Notes: generated by a model from the letters alone, not told the origin. A DNA stretch of 64,000 nt from Flavicella sp049625305 (GCA_049625305.1 JBMZVD010000001.1:8607-72606), one strand, 5' to 3'. Numbered from the stretch's first letter, positions 9,184-18,703 are shown. Made by a program: numbers and translations.

Positions 9184-10422
9184 TTAAGAGGCAGCCTTTA
9201 GTTTTTTTAACTTTGTTTTTGATATTTTTTTTATCGCATAGGCTTTGGTCAAAGAAAACTCTTTTTTATCTGCACTAGGTAGCTCAAACATAGCATCAGT
9301 CAAAATTGTCTCACACAAAGAACGCAATCCTCTTGCTCCCAACTTGTATTCCAATGCTTTAGCAACAATATAGTCCAAAGCATCATCTTTGACCTTAAAT
9401 TTGATGCCGTCCATTTCAAACAGTTTGGTGTATTGCTTTATCAATGAGTTTTTAGGCTCTGTAAGAATCGAACGCAATGTTTTTCCGTCCAAAGGATTCA
9501 TATAACTCAATACTGGTAACCTTCCAATAATCTCCGGAATCAGACCAAAAGTTTTCAAATCACTTGGAATCACATATTGCAACAGATTCGCTTCATCGAT
9601 ATTATCATCAGACAAAGCAGCTGAATATCCTACTGCCTGACGGTTCAATCTATTACTAATATTGCGTTCTATACCTGCAAAAGCACCACCTGCAATAAAC
9701 AAAATATCTTTGGTATTGACTTCTACAAACTTTTGATCTGGGTGTTTTCTTCCTCCTTTAGGAGCTACATTTACAACAGTACCTTCTAAAAGTTTTAGCA
9801 AAGCTTGTTGCACTCCTTCACCAGACACATCTCTGGTAATAGATGGGTTGTCTCCTTTACGAGCAATTTTATCGATTTCATCAATAAAAACAATACCTCG
9901 TTCTGCTTTTTCTACATCATAGTCAGCAGCTTGTAATAGACGGCTTAGAATGCTTTCTACATCCTCTCCTACGTATCCAGCTTGCGTCAAAACTGTAGCA
10001 TCAACGATTGCAAAAGGTACATTGAGCATCTTGGCAATTGATTTTGCAATTAGAGTCTTACCTGTACCTGTTTCACCGACTAGAATCATATTACTCTTTT
10101 CGATTTCAACTTCATCTTGAATATCTTTGGGCTGCATCAATCTTTTGTAGTGATTGTATACTGCAACAGCCATGGTTTTCTTGGTCTGGTCTTGACCTAT
10201 GATGTACTGTTCGAGAAATTTCTTGATTTCTACAGGTTTTTTCACCTCAAAAGTGGGCATAACCGTTGACGTGTCATCAGTTGCATTTTCTTCTAAAACA
10301 ATTCCATATGCTTGTTCGATACATTTATCACAAATATGGGCCCCCATTCCAGCTATTAGCAAATTGGTCTCCGCCTTTGTTCGCCCACAAAACGAACATT
10401 CTAAACTCTCTTCTTTCGACAT
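9184..10422 (-). CDS. clpX: ATP-dependent Clp protease ATP-binding subunit ClpX
   Basis: This 412-residue AAA+ unfoldase delivers substrates to ClpP. It has the N-terminal four-cysteine zinc-binding domain (CSFCGRTKAETNLL and later HICDKCIEQA, residues 9-40), Walker A GETGTGKT near 117 and Walker B FIDEIDKI near 182. The pore loop (GYVGEDVES) and C-terminal sensor region (KLGARGLRS) are also present. Length is typical. It lies 72 bases downstream of clpP on the same strand, the usual order, so the two are probably cotranscribed. Confidence 0.98.
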   Translation of the reverse strand: MSKEESLECSFCGRTKAETNLLIAGMGAHICDKCIEQAYGIVLEENATDDTSTVMPTFEVKKPVEIKKFLEQYIIGQDQTKKTMAVAVYNHYKRLMQPKDIQDEVEIEKSNMILVGETGTGKTLIAKSIAKMLNVPFAIVDATVLTQAGYVGEDVESILSRLLQAADYDVEKAERGIVFIDEIDKIARKGDNPSITRDVSGEGVQQALLKLLEGTVVNVAPKGGRKHPDQKFVEVNTKDILFIAGGAFAGIERNISNRLNRQAVGYSAALSDDNIDEANLLQYVIPSDLKTFGLIPEIIGRLPVLSYMNPLDGKTLRSILTEPKNSLIKQYTKLFEMDGIKFKVKDDALDYIVAKALEYKLGARGLRSLCETILTDAMFELPSADKKEFSLTKAYAIKKISKTKLKKLKAAS

Positions 10423-10494
10423 AAATTATTTATAATTATAACCTTACCCTTCTATAACACAAAAACGACAATTTATTGCTCGTTTGGTATTTTA

Positions 10495-11157
10495 TTATTT
10501 ATTCCTAGTTAAAATTTCGTCCACCATCCCATAGGCTTTTGCTTCCTCTGCTTTCATCCAATAATCTCTATCAGAATCATTGTGTACTTTTTCGATTGAC
10601 TGCCCTGAATGCTTTGAAATAATCTGGTACAACTCATCTTTTAACTTTAAAATTTCACGTGCTGTAATTTCAATATCACTAGCTTGACCTTGCGCACCAC
10701 CCAAAGGCTGATGTATCATAACACGAGAATGAGGTAAAGCTGAACGTTTTCCTTTTTCTCCTGCACACATTAAAACTGCTCCCATAGAAGCTGCCATTCC
10801 TGTACATATGGTTGCAACATCGGGCTTTATAAACTGCATTGTGTCGTAAATACCCAATCCTGCATAAACTCCCCCTCCTGGAGAATTAATGTATATAGAA
10901 ATATCTTTATTGGCATCTACACTTTCTAAGAAAAGTAATTGAGCTTGAATAATGTTGGCAACCTGGTCGTTAATACCTGTTCCCAAAAATATAATACGAT
11001 CCATCATCAAACGTGAAAAAACATCCATTTGTGTGATGTTCATTTGACGCTCCTCCATAATGTAGGGAGTTACAGAACTTCTCAATTTATCATAATGCAT
11101 ACTATTGATTCCGTGGTGCTTTGTTGCGTACTTTTCAAATTCTTTTCCGTAATCCAT
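10495..11157 (-). CDS. clpP: ATP-dependent Clp protease proteolytic subunit ClpP
   Basis: This 220-residue serine protease forms the barrel that works with ClpX. The catalytic serine lies in CTGMAASMGAVLMCAG (about residue 122). The catalytic histidine is in HSRVMIHQPLGGAQGQASDIEI, and the aspartate falls in the later helix region. The motif FLGTGINDQVAN and the substrate-strand INSPGGGVYAGLGIYDTMQ are typical. The N-terminus is about 20 residues longer than in E. coli mature ClpP and may include a processed propeptide. It starts the clpP-clpX(-dnaG) run on the minus strand. Confidence 0.98.
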   Translation of the reverse strand: MDYGKEFEKYATKHHGINSMHYDKLRSSVTPYIMEERQMNITQMDVFSRLMMDRIIFLGTGINDQVANIIQAQLLFLESVDANKDISIYINSPGGGVYAGLGIYDTMQFIKPDVATICTGMAASMGAVLMCAGEKGKRSALPHSRVMIHQPLGGAQGQASDIEITAREILKLKDELYQIISKHSGQSIEKVHNDSDRDYWMKAEEAKAYGMVDEILTRNK

Positions 11158-11428
11158 TTGGTTTGTTTTTAAGGGTGTAAAGATAAGGAGATATTACTAG
11201 ATTCTTACTGATAACAGCTCTCATTTTATAGTTTGTATAAACTTAAAAAAGCACTAAAACATTACAGTACAATGTGCTTTTTTTTATATAACTGATAGCA
11301 AAATAAGAATTTTTAAGCTGAATTCACAAGAAAACAAGAACTTCTAATTTTTTTCTTCAGTTTTGACACTTACAATTAAAAAAAAACATAATTTTACACA
11401 TATCAAAAAAAACAAAACCCCAACAATT

Positions 11429-12043
11429 ATGAGAGATCTAAGATATATTCCACTTTTTACACTTGCATGTTTTCTTATGTACAATTTTGGTTTTGGACAA
11501 CAACCAAAAGCAACTGAGGAAAACCCTTTTGAAAAAGATGGAACTATTAAAAGTCTTTTTTCTTACACTTTTGATAAATCGAGTAACTACAAAGCATACA
11601 AAGTAATCGATAAAAAACAATTTCTAGTATTGCAACAAAACGTGCTTGACAGTCTAGATTTTTTGAAAAATGAAATATCGAAACAAAAGAGTACTACAAA
11701 TAAATTAGATACTGAACTAGCTTCTCTAAACGAAGAAATTAAAGAAACTACTCAGAAATTACAAAAAGTAGTAAATTCGAAAAACTCAATAAACATACTC
11801 GATTTTGAAATAGAAAAGAAAACGTACAACACTATTGTAATTGCCTTTCTATTGCTTCTTATTCTACTTGTCATTTTTTACATCTATAAATTCTACAAAA
11901 GCAACATCCTTACTAAAGAAGCAAAAGAACTTGCAGATGAATTACAATTGGAACTTGAAAATGCACAAAAATCGGCACTCAATAGATATCAAATTCTCAA
12001 CAGAAAATATCAAGACGAGATCATGAAAAACAGAAAAGAATAG
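11429..12043 (+). CDS. Membrane-anchored coiled-coil protein, function unknown
   Basis: This 204-residue protein starts at ATG 11429, chosen over an upstream in-frame TTG at 11363 because the ATG places a signal peptide (RYIPLFTLACFLMYNFGFGQ) at the N-terminus. A conserved-looking KSLFSYTFDKSSNYKAYKVI segment and a coiled coil (about 70-115) come next. A transmembrane helix (about 133-155) and a charged tail (ALNRYQILNRKYQDEIMK) complete it. It matches a Flavobacterial family often labelled tRNA (guanine-N1)-methyltransferase in databases. That name looks wrong because no methyltransferase fold or SAM motif is present. It lies in the gap between clpP and the helicase gene. Confidence 0.75.
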   Translation: MRDLRYIPLFTLACFLMYNFGFGQQPKATEENPFEKDGTIKSLFSYTFDKSSNYKAYKVIDKKQFLVLQQNVLDSLDFLKNEISKQKSTTNKLDTELASLNEEIKETTQKLQKVVNSKNSINILDFEIEKKTYNTIVIAFLLLLILLVIFYIYKFYKSNILTKEAKELADELQLELENAQKSALNRYQILNRKYQDEIMKNRKE

Positions 12044-12161
12044 ATCACAGACTAATTACTTCTCTATTCTTTCAATTGTAACTCAAAACATGAAATTCAT
12101 GGATATTTGTTAGTTTTTTTATTTTAAACGGGGTTTTTTACGAAATCTTAAATCTTAAAGC

Positions 12162-12169
12162 TACCTTTG
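12162..12169 (+). promoter_or_regulatory. Probable -7 element (TACCTTTG) of the helicase gene
   Basis: An exact match to the Bacteroidota -7 consensus TAnnTTTG lies 23 bases before the helicase ATG. No clear TTTG -33 element is seen. Confidence 0.45.
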
Positions 12170-12192
12170 TAGCACACTTTAACACGATATAC

Positions 12193-13527
12193 ATGAGGTT
12201 TTCCGATTTAAATCTAAACACCCCCCTACTGAATGCTCTAGACAATCTAGGATACGATTATGCAACACCCATCCAAGCTGCAGCATTTTCAGTAATATCC
12301 TCTGGTAAAGATGTAGTAGGAATAGCACAAACCGGAACAGGTAAAACCTTTGCGTATTTACTCCCACTTTTAAAACAATTAAAATATTCAGAACAAAAGC
12401 ACCCACGTGTTTTGATTATAGTACCTACAAGAGAACTCGTGCTACAAGTTGTTGAAGCTTTAGAAGAACTCACTAAATACATCAACACTCGCATAGGTGG
12501 AGTGTACGGAGGAGCTAATATCAACACTCAAAAACAGTTGATTTTTGAAGGCCTAGACATTTTGGTTTCGACACCAGGTAGACTAATTGATCTCGGTGCA
12601 ACGAAAGTCCTCAACCTTAAAAAAATACAAAAATTGGTTTTAGACGAAGTTGACGAGGTTTTGAATCTAGGATTCAGACACCAGCTTGAAATTGTTTTGG
12701 ACATGCTACCATTTAAGAAACAAAGTGTATTATTTTCAGCCACTATGACGGAGGATGTAAAAAGTATTATCGAAACATTCTTTAAATCTCCTGAGTATGT
12801 AGAAATTGAAAGAGTTGGAACACCTTTAGAAAAAATAAATCAACAATTGTTCAATGTCAAAAACTTTTACACCAAAGTCAACCTAATCCAACACTTACTC
12901 AGCGACAAAGAAAATTATACCAAAGTATTACTTTTCACAAAAAACAAAAGAGTTGCTGATAAGTTATTCAGTGAATTTGAAAATATTGGAGACGCTGAGG
13001 GAATCTCAGTGATACATTCCAACAAATCTCAAAACTTTAGAATTCAAGCTATCAAAGGTTTTCAAGAAGGAATTCACAGAATATTAATTGCAACGGACGT
13101 ATTGGCAAGGGGAATTGATATTGAAGGTATCTCTCACGTCATCAATTTTGACATCCCAAAAGATGCAGAAAGTTATATACATAGAATTGGAAGAACAGGA
13201 CGTGCCAAAAATGAAGGAAACGCTATTACATTCGTTACTCCAGAAGATGAAGAAGTATTGAATGAAATTGAAGCCTTGATGGACATGAAAGTCCCGACGA
13301 ATGAGTTGCCTGATGAAGTTCCCGTTTCTAACAAAATGACTGAGGATGAAATACCAAAAGAAATCATCAAACCTTATCAAAAAAAGCGATCAAAAGAATT
13401 TGCTCCTGGTCCAGCATTTCACGAGAAAAAAGAGAAGAACAAAAAAACAAACCAAGGAGGATCGTACAGACGTGAATTGGCTAAAAAATACAAAAAACCA
13501 AAAACAAGAGGTCAAAAAAGAAAGTAA
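12193..13527 (+). CDS. DEAD-box-type RNA helicase with DEVD motif II
   Basis: This 444-residue ATP-dependent RNA helicase has the Q motif YATPIQAAA (about 23-31), Walker A AQTGTGKT (45-52), motif Ia PTRELVLQ, motif Ib STPGRL and motif III SAT (FSATMTED). In the second RecA domain it has ARGIDIEGISHVI and HRIGRTGR. Motif II reads DEVD (151-154) rather than DEAD. The C-terminus (about 385-444) is very basic (KKTNQGG, RGQKRK) and probably binds RNA. Likely roles are ribosome assembly or RNA decay in the cold. It is rightward, flanked by a -7 element and a strong shared terminator. Confidence 0.93.
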   Translation: MRFSDLNLNTPLLNALDNLGYDYATPIQAAAFSVISSGKDVVGIAQTGTGKTFAYLLPLLKQLKYSEQKHPRVLIIVPTRELVLQVVEALEELTKYINTRIGGVYGGANINTQKQLIFEGLDILVSTPGRLIDLGATKVLNLKKIQKLVLDEVDEVLNLGFRHQLEIVLDMLPFKKQSVLFSATMTEDVKSIIETFFKSPEYVEIERVGTPLEKINQQLFNVKNFYTKVNLIQHLLSDKENYTKVLLFTKNKRVADKLFSEFENIGDAEGISVIHSNKSQNFRIQAIKGFQEGIHRILIATDVLARGIDIEGISHVINFDIPKDAESYIHRIGRTGRAKNEGNAITFVTPEDEEVLNEIEALMDMKVPTNELPDEVPVSNKMTEDEIPKEIIKPYQKKRSKEFAPGPAFHEKKEKNKKTNQGGSYRRELAKKYKKPKTRGQKRK

Positions 13528-13570
13528 CTCATATTCAAAAGCACACTTTATTAAACTTCTTCTTAAAACA

Positions 13571-13602
13571 AAAAAATCCTTAATTTTCATTAAGGATTTT
13601 TT
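13571..13602. terminator. Bidirectional terminator between helicase gene and tig
   Basis: A stem of about 14 bp with a TTTC loop has A-runs on the left and T-runs on the right. It can therefore stop transcription from both converging genes. Confidence 0.85.
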
Positions 13603-13620
13603 TTATCTGTAAGTAATTTC

Positions 13621-14943
13621 TTACTTATAAACTTCTTTTACAAAAGCCTCGTAAGTCACTTCTTTTTCTTTAAAAGTGATAGTCTCCTTAAAGAAATCTA
13701 ACATCTTCTTGCTAGTCAATTGTTGTTGCAAACGCTTTGCTTCGTCTTGGTTACTCAAAACTCTGTTAGCAATATCTTCCAATTCTTTCTCTTCAGGATT
13801 CATATTTCCATACTGAGCCATTTGTGCTTTGATAAAATCAATAGCATAGGCTTTTAATTCTGCGTAATCCAAAGAAATGTCATTAGCAGTCATGATCTTA
13901 CTTTCGATCAATTGGTAACGCAATCCTTTCTCAGACTTTTCAAATTCTTCTGCAGCTTGCTCTTCAGAAATTGGATTTTCTCCAGCAGTAGCCAACCATT
14001 TCTTTAGGAAGGTTTCAGGCAAGTCAAATTTGGTGTTTTCAATCAAGTATTCAGTTACACTATTCAACAACTGTTGATCCGCTTGATTCTTAAATTGTCC
14101 CTCTGCGTCCTCTTTAATTTTTTCTCTCACTTCTTCAATAGAAGTTACATTTCCTTCCCCAAACAACTTGTCAAATAACTCTTGATTTAACTCAGCCAAT
14201 TCGATTTGTGTAATTTCTTCAACAGTGAATGTCAATGGAATTTCAAGACCTTCAATTTCTTCTTTAGCCAATCCTAAAGCCCCCATTAATTTGTCATTGT
14301 CTACAAACAAGGACTTCGTTTTCAAAGAAAGAACATCTCCTACTTTAGATCCCAAAAATTTCTTAGCGTTTAACTTTCCTTTGATATCTTCTAAAGCAAA
14401 GGTTGCTTTGTTTTCAATTCCTTTCTCTTCGTTTACAAAAGTACCAGTGATGTTGTTTCCTTCAGCAACTTCTTCTTGAGCTTGCATTTTTCCATAACGG
14501 CTCTGTAAGTTTTCAACTTCCTTATCAATCAAACTATCTTCAGCAACAATCGTGTAGTTAGTTATTTTTTTCTTCGCAGATAAATCTACATCAAACTGAG
14601 GAGCCAAACCTAATTCAAACTCAAAAGAAAAATCTTCTGCATCCCATGAAAATGACTCATCAATCTTTGGTAATGGATTCCCCAAAATCTCAAGCTTCTC
14701 ATCATTTAAGTAAGTATTCAAAGACTCTTGCAACATTTTGTTAATTTCATCAATCATGATTGACTTTCCGTACTGCTTTTTGATCATTCCCATTGGCACG
14801 TGTCCTTTTCTAAATCCTGGAATGTCTGCTTTTTTACGGTAATCTTGTAAAATTGAAGTAACCTTATCTGTGTAATCTGCAGCCACAACATCTACCTTAA
14901 CAACAGCGTTTAACTCGTCTATACTTTGTCTTGTAATATTCAT
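13621..14943 (-). CDS. tig: Trigger factor, ribosome-associated chaperone
   Basis: This 440-residue chaperone binds nascent chains at the ribosome exit tunnel. The N-terminal ribosome-binding domain has the signature segment IPGFRKGHVPMGMIKKQYG (about 40-58), containing the GFRxGxxP ribosome-contact loop. The middle region (about 150-245) corresponds to the FKBP-like domain but is divergent (GNNITGTFVNEEKG). Such divergence is usual in Bacteroidota and may mean no prolyl isomerase activity. The C-terminal helical arm covers 265-430. In many bacteria tig is next to clpP-clpX; here two opposite-strand genes lie between them. Confidence 0.95.
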   Translation of the reverse strand: MNITRQSIDELNAVVKVDVVAADYTDKVTSILQDYRKKADIPGFRKGHVPMGMIKKQYGKSIMIDEINKMLQESLNTYLNDEKLEILGNPLPKIDESFSWDAEDFSFEFELGLAPQFDVDLSAKKKITNYTIVAEDSLIDKEVENLQSRYGKMQAQEEVAEGNNITGTFVNEEKGIENKATFALEDIKGKLNAKKFLGSKVGDVLSLKTKSLFVDNDKLMGALGLAKEEIEGLEIPLTFTVEEITQIELAELNQELFDKLFGEGNVTSIEEVREKIKEDAEGQFKNQADQQLLNSVTEYLIENTKFDLPETFLKKWLATAGENPISEEQAAEEFEKSEKGLRYQLIESKIMTANDISLDYAELKAYAIDFIKAQMAQYGNMNPEEKELEDIANRVLSNQDEAKRLQQQLTSKKMLDFFKETITFKEKEVTYEAFVKEVYK

Positions 14944-15042
14944 CTTGATATTTTGGTATTTAATTTCCTTAAAATTGGCTGCAAAAATAATAATTTTTTA
15001 TGAATTGAGCAATCTTTAATTAGTTCTCCCTCAAACACTTTC

Positions 15043-15384
15043 TCAATCATCTATAAAAACAGAAAATAGAAATGATCGAACAGCCCATAAAAGCAAACTA
15101 AAGAAAAAAGCTGCCAAAAAGCCACTCACATAAAAACCATCTACTAAGCTACTCGCTAATAAAATAATGCAGGCGTTAATACACAACACAAAAAAGCCCA
15201 TACTTACCAAAGTTACTGGCAAAGTAAACAACAGTAAAACAGGTCTTATAAATGTATTCAAAAAAGCCAATGCGATTGCTACCCATATAGCATTTCCGTA
15301 GCTTGTAACACTCACACCTGGCAATAAACTTGAAATTAACACGACTGCAAGTCCCGTCAACAATAATTTCAAAAATGTTCTCAT
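15043..15384 (-). CDS. Small four-helix membrane protein of the phage-holin-4-superfamily (PF04020) type
   Basis: The start used is the ATG at 15384 (MRTFLKLLLTGLAVVL). A longer in-frame start at 15432 adds 16 polar residues before the first membrane helix and seems less likely. The 113-residue product is nearly all hydrophobic, with four transmembrane helices and the typical ending FSLLLWAVRSFLFSVF. Such proteins are often called phage holin family, but they are widespread chromosomal membrane proteins. No phage gene lies nearby, so lysis is not implied. Confidence 0.8.
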   Translation of the reverse strand: MRTFLKLLLTGLAVVLISSLLPGVSVTSYGNAIWVAIALAFLNTFIRPVLLLFTLPVTLVSMGFFVLCINACIILLASSLVDGFYVSGFLAAFFFSLLLWAVRSFLFSVFIDD

Positions 15385-15473
15385 ATTTTTATGTTTTATA
15401 ATGAAAACACCAAAACAATGCCATTCATCCATACAAAAGGTTTGTTGTCAAAAAGTCACTTAAACTGTATTGA

Positions 15474-16271
15474 CTATGAAGTAATGTCAGCAACACCTAA
15501 ATTTTTAGACAAAAAAGACAGCAAAGATTCCATAAAATCTTTTGGATTTTCAGCATGTAACCAATGTCCAGCATTGGCTATCGTCTCAATGGAAGCCTTT
15601 GAAAAATGTGCTTCAATCAAGGCCTCATCCTCTTTCCCAATATAATCTGACTTTGCCCCTCTCAAAAAAAGTGTTGGGCCATCAAATGCGGTAAAAGCTG
15701 GTAATGCGGCACCAACTTCACTGTTGTTATCAGTTAGACTATCCAAGTTAAACCGAAAAGCGAGCGTGTCTTTAGTTTTTCTATAAATATTTTTTAGTAA
15801 AAACTGTCTTACTCCTTCTTCGTTGATGTAATTTTGAAGTATTACATCTACTTCAGAACGCAGTGTTATTTTTGAAAAATCAACCGCATTTAAAGCTTCT
15901 AAGATTGAATCGTGATGTGGGGCATAATACTTAGGAGCTATATCTGCTACAATCAATTTTTTCACATACTCAGGATAAGATACCGCAAACAACATAGCTG
16001 TTTTACCTCCCATAGAATGCCCTAAAATAAAAACTTCTTCTAAACAGTGAAAAAGAAGATACGACTTAAGGTCAGCCACCATCAATTCGTAGTCAAAATC
16101 CTCAGCATGAAAGCTTCTTCCGTGATTGCGTTGGTCAATGAGATGTACTTCATATTTTTTGGCCAATATATTGGCGTGCGACTTCCAATTGTCCCCCATA
16201 CCAAAATATCCATGTAATATTAACAAAGGATATCCTTCTCCCTGTATTTTTGAATGTAGAATTTTCTCCAT
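15474..16271 (-). CDS. Alpha/beta-fold hydrolase, YbfF-like esterase
   Basis: This 265-residue cytoplasmic hydrolase has the oxyanion HGYFGMGDNW near residue 20, the DQRNHGRS segment near residue 46 and the nucleophile elbow GHSMGG near residue 84. The catalytic histidine is in NAGHWLHAENP near residue 236. Order, spacing and length match the YbfF/abhydrolase family of acyl esterases; the physiological substrate is unknown. It follows pdxJ by 22 bases on the same strand, suggesting cotranscription. Confidence 0.9.
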   Translation of the reverse strand: MEKILHSKIQGEGYPLLILHGYFGMGDNWKSHANILAKKYEVHLIDQRNHGRSFHAEDFDYELMVADLKSYLLFHCLEEVFILGHSMGGKTAMLFAVSYPEYVKKLIVADIAPKYYAPHHDSILEALNAVDFSKITLRSEVDVILQNYINEEGVRQFLLKNIYRKTKDTLAFRFNLDSLTDNNSEVGAALPAFTAFDGPTLFLRGAKSDYIGKEDEALIEAHFSKASIETIANAGHWLHAENPKDFMESLLSFLSKNLGVADITS

Positions 16272-16293
16272 AAGAAGTGATATTTTGGTGTAG

Positions 16294-17010
16294 CTATGAT
16301 TTCAATTTATTCAAATACATATTTACAACATTTTCTAAACCTAGGTACAATGATTCTGATATCAATGCATGCCCAATTGAAACCTCTGCCAAATGAGGTA
16401 TATTTTGTGAGAAGAAAGCAATGTTCTCTAGACTTAAATCGTGTCCCGCATTTACCCCCATTCCTAAATCATGCGCCAATTGTGCTGCTTCTGTATAAGG
16501 CTTGACTGCATCAAAATCTCCTTTAGCGTAAGCACTGGCATATGCTTCTGTATACAATTCAATACGGTCAGTCCCAGTAGCAGCTGCTGCTGCAATCATT
16601 TTAGGATCCGCATCTATGAAAATTGATGTCCTAATTCCTTTGCTCTTAAATTCAGCAATTACATTCTTGAGAAAATCCTGATGTGTAATGGTATCCCACC
16701 CAGCATCGGAAGTTATATTGTCAATAGCATCAGGCACCAAAGTTACCTGTGTTGGTTGAAGCTCCAAAACCATCGATTTGAATTTAGGAATCGGATTTCC
16801 TTCAATATTGTATTCAGTTTTCACCACAGAGGAAAGATCGTATGCATCTTTGTATTTGATATGTCTTTCATCAGGTCTAGGATGGATGGTTATTCCTTGT
16901 GCTCCAAAAGATTCAATATCTTGAGCCACTTTGAGCAAGTTGGGAGTATCTCCTCCTCTGGAGTTACGCAACGTAGCTATTTTGTTTATATTCACACTTA
17001 ACTTTGTCAT
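16294..17010 (-). CDS. pdxJ: Pyridoxine 5'-phosphate synthase
   Basis: This 238-residue TIM-barrel enzyme condenses 1-deoxy-D-xylulose 5-phosphate with aminoacetone phosphate, the last ring-closing step of DXP-dependent vitamin B6 synthesis. Diagnostic segments are LSVNINKIATLRNSRGGDTP near the N-terminus, GITIHPRPDERHI, VTLVPDA, RIELYTE and VNAGHDLSLEN. Length is normal. It begins a two-gene leftward unit with the alpha/beta hydrolase and diverges from the CBS gene. A -7-like element (TACTTTTG, 17059-17066) lies about 50 bases upstream of its start. Confidence 0.97.
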   Translation of the reverse strand: MTKLSVNINKIATLRNSRGGDTPNLLKVAQDIESFGAQGITIHPRPDERHIKYKDAYDLSSVVKTEYNIEGNPIPKFKSMVLELQPTQVTLVPDAIDNITSDAGWDTITHQDFLKNVIAEFKSKGIRTSIFIDADPKMIAAAAATGTDRIELYTEAYASAYAKGDFDAVKPYTEAAQLAHDLGMGVNAGHDLSLENIAFFSQNIPHLAEVSIGHALISESLYLGLENVVNMYLNKLKS

Positions 17011-17114
17011 ACTATTTTACTTTGATTTCGTTCACCGAAGGTTCCTTGATTTTAAAAGCAAAAGTACATCATTTTATATGAAATTTTAGTACTTTGCATG
17101 AATTACACTTGGCT

Positions 17115-17774
17115 ATGCAACTAAAGGAATATATTTTAAACAATCTTGAATATCTGAAACTTTCAACAAGTATTGAAAGCGCTATAGAAAGCACACAAAA
17201 ACAGCGCTTTAGCCACATTCCAATTGTTGAAAACCATAAGCTCATCGGTGTCATTGCGGAAAGTGATCTCTCAACAATTGAGGAACAAAACAACCCTGTG
17301 CAAAATTACGCCTATTTATTTTCATACTTCTTCGCAAAAGAAGAAGACAATTTGACAGAATTAATCACCTTTTTTTCAATCCACGAAACAAATATTCTTC
17401 CAGTAATAGATAAAGAAAAGAACTTTATTGGCTATTACGACTTGAGTGATATTTTAGCAATATACGCTGAAACCCCCTTCATTAGAGAAGAAGGCATTGC
17501 TCTTTTAATTGAAAAAGAAAACGAGTCATATACCATGAGTGAAATAGCTCAAATAACAGAGAGTAATGGAGGGAAATTACTAGGAGCTTTTGTCTCTAAA
17601 ATCACGGAAAAAAGGACACAAATTCTAGTAAAAATTAAAGCTGAAAACAGCAACGAAATCATACAATCGTTTCGAAGGTATGAATACAATGTACTCTCAA
17701 AGCACAAAGAAGACAGGTACCTAGAAGATTTAAAAAAGCGATCTGAATACCTTCAGAAATATTTGAACATGTAG
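17115..17774 (+). CDS. CBS-domain protein
   Basis: The ATG at 17115 is used in preference to an in-frame TTG at 17094. The 219-residue product has two CBS-type repeats (about 10-65, with FSHIPIVENHKLIGVI, and 75-130, with NILPVIDKEKNFIGYY). A small alpha/beta domain resembling an ACT-like fold (about 140-205) follows. CBS pairs bind adenine nucleotides and regulate partner domains. It sits 35 bases upstream of nadK, a Flavobacterial arrangement consistent with a role linked to nucleotide or NAD(P) status, which is inference. Confidence 0.82.
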   Translation: MQLKEYILNNLEYLKLSTSIESAIESTQKQRFSHIPIVENHKLIGVIAESDLSTIEEQNNPVQNYAYLFSYFFAKEEDNLTELITFFSIHETNILPVIDKEKNFIGYYDLSDILAIYAETPFIREEGIALLIEKENESYTMSEIAQITESNGGKLLGAFVSKITEKRTQILVKIKAENSNEIIQSFRRYEYNVLSKHKEDRYLEDLKKRSEYLQKYLNM

Positions 17775-17809
17775 TGTTTGATGCACTGTTCTAATCTAAT
17801 TAAGAATTG

Positions 17810-18703
17810 ATGAAAAAAATAGCCATATTTGGTCAAGCCTATAAAAATACCGACAGACAATACTTTGAACTGTTGATCAAAAGTCTCGAAAAATACGATG
17901 TTGATATTTCAATTGAAAAAGAATTTACCAATATTTTGAAAGATCTTGGAGTAGAAAACATAAAGTATCCCACATTTTCAAAAACGGAAAAATTAGACAC
18001 TTCAATCGACTTGCTTTTTACATTGGGAGGTGACGGTACGATATTAAAAGCAGCAACACTTGTGAAAGATCTTGGTATTCCAATTTTAGGAATCAACACA
18101 GGACGGTTAGGTTTTTTAGCAACAGTTCAAAAGAAAGAGATTGAAAACACCGTAAAAGCATTGGCGGAAAACAAATATAGCATCCAAGAAAGAGCCTTAA
18201 TACAAATAGAATCAAACAATGGAAATTATACTTTTGACGATTTAAACTTTGCGTTGAATGAGATCACAATTGCTAGAAAAAACTCTACTTCGATGATTGG
18301 TGTTGAAGCCTATCTAAATGATGAATACCTCACCACCTATTGGTCTGACGGTCTTGTAATTGCAACACCAACTGGATCAACTGGATATTCACTTAGCTGT
18401 CATGGACCTATATTAATTCCGGAGTCCAATAATTTTGTCTTGACTCCTATTGCTCCTCATAACTTAAGTGCAAGGCCTCTAGTTATTCCTGATAACACAA
18501 AGATAAGACTAAAAGTTACTGGAAGAGAAAAAGAGTTTTTCTTGTCTCTAGACTCCCGAGTTTCTAATGTTTTATTTGAAACAGAAATCACCCTTAGCAA
18601 AGCAAACTTTAATATAAAAATTGTGCAAGTAAACGACCAAAGCTTCATAAAGACGTTGAGAAACAAGTTGTTGTGGGGAGAAGACAAAAGAAACTACACC
18701 TAA
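17810..18703 (+). CDS. nadK: NAD kinase
   Basis: The ATG at 17810 (MKKIAIFGQ) is the likely start; a TTG directly before it would add one residue. The 297-residue enzyme phosphorylates NAD to NADP. It has the GGDGTILKAA motif near residue 67, followed by GINTGRLGFLA. It also has the NE/D segment FALNEITIARKNS and the ATPTGSTGYSLSCHGPI motif near residue 188. All motifs of the polyphosphate/ATP-NAD kinase family are intact. It is cotranscribed with the CBS gene and precedes the envelope genes. Confidence 0.97.
   Translation: MKKIAIFGQAYKNTDRQYFELLIKSLEKYDVDISIEKEFTNILKDLGVENIKYPTFSKTEKLDTSIDLLFTLGGDGTILKAATLVKDLGIPILGINTGRLGFLATVQKKEIENTVKALAENKYSIQERALIQIESNNGNYTFDDLNFALNEITIARKNSTSMIGVEAYLNDEYLTTYWSDGLVIATPTGSTGYSLSCHGPILIPESNNFVLTPIAPHNLSARPLVIPDNTKIRLKVTGREKEFFLSLDSRVSNVLFETEITLSKANFNIKIVQVNDQSFIKTLRNKLLWGEDKRNYT

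Noticed and set aside
11429..12043. tRNA (guanine-N1)-methyltransferase
   Set aside because: The protein is a signal peptide, a coiled coil and one membrane helix, with no methyltransferase motif. The database label appears to be propagated in error.
15043..15384. Phage holin as a sign of a prophage
   Set aside because: No capsid, tail, integrase or lysozyme gene is nearby. The family is widespread on chromosomes without phage.
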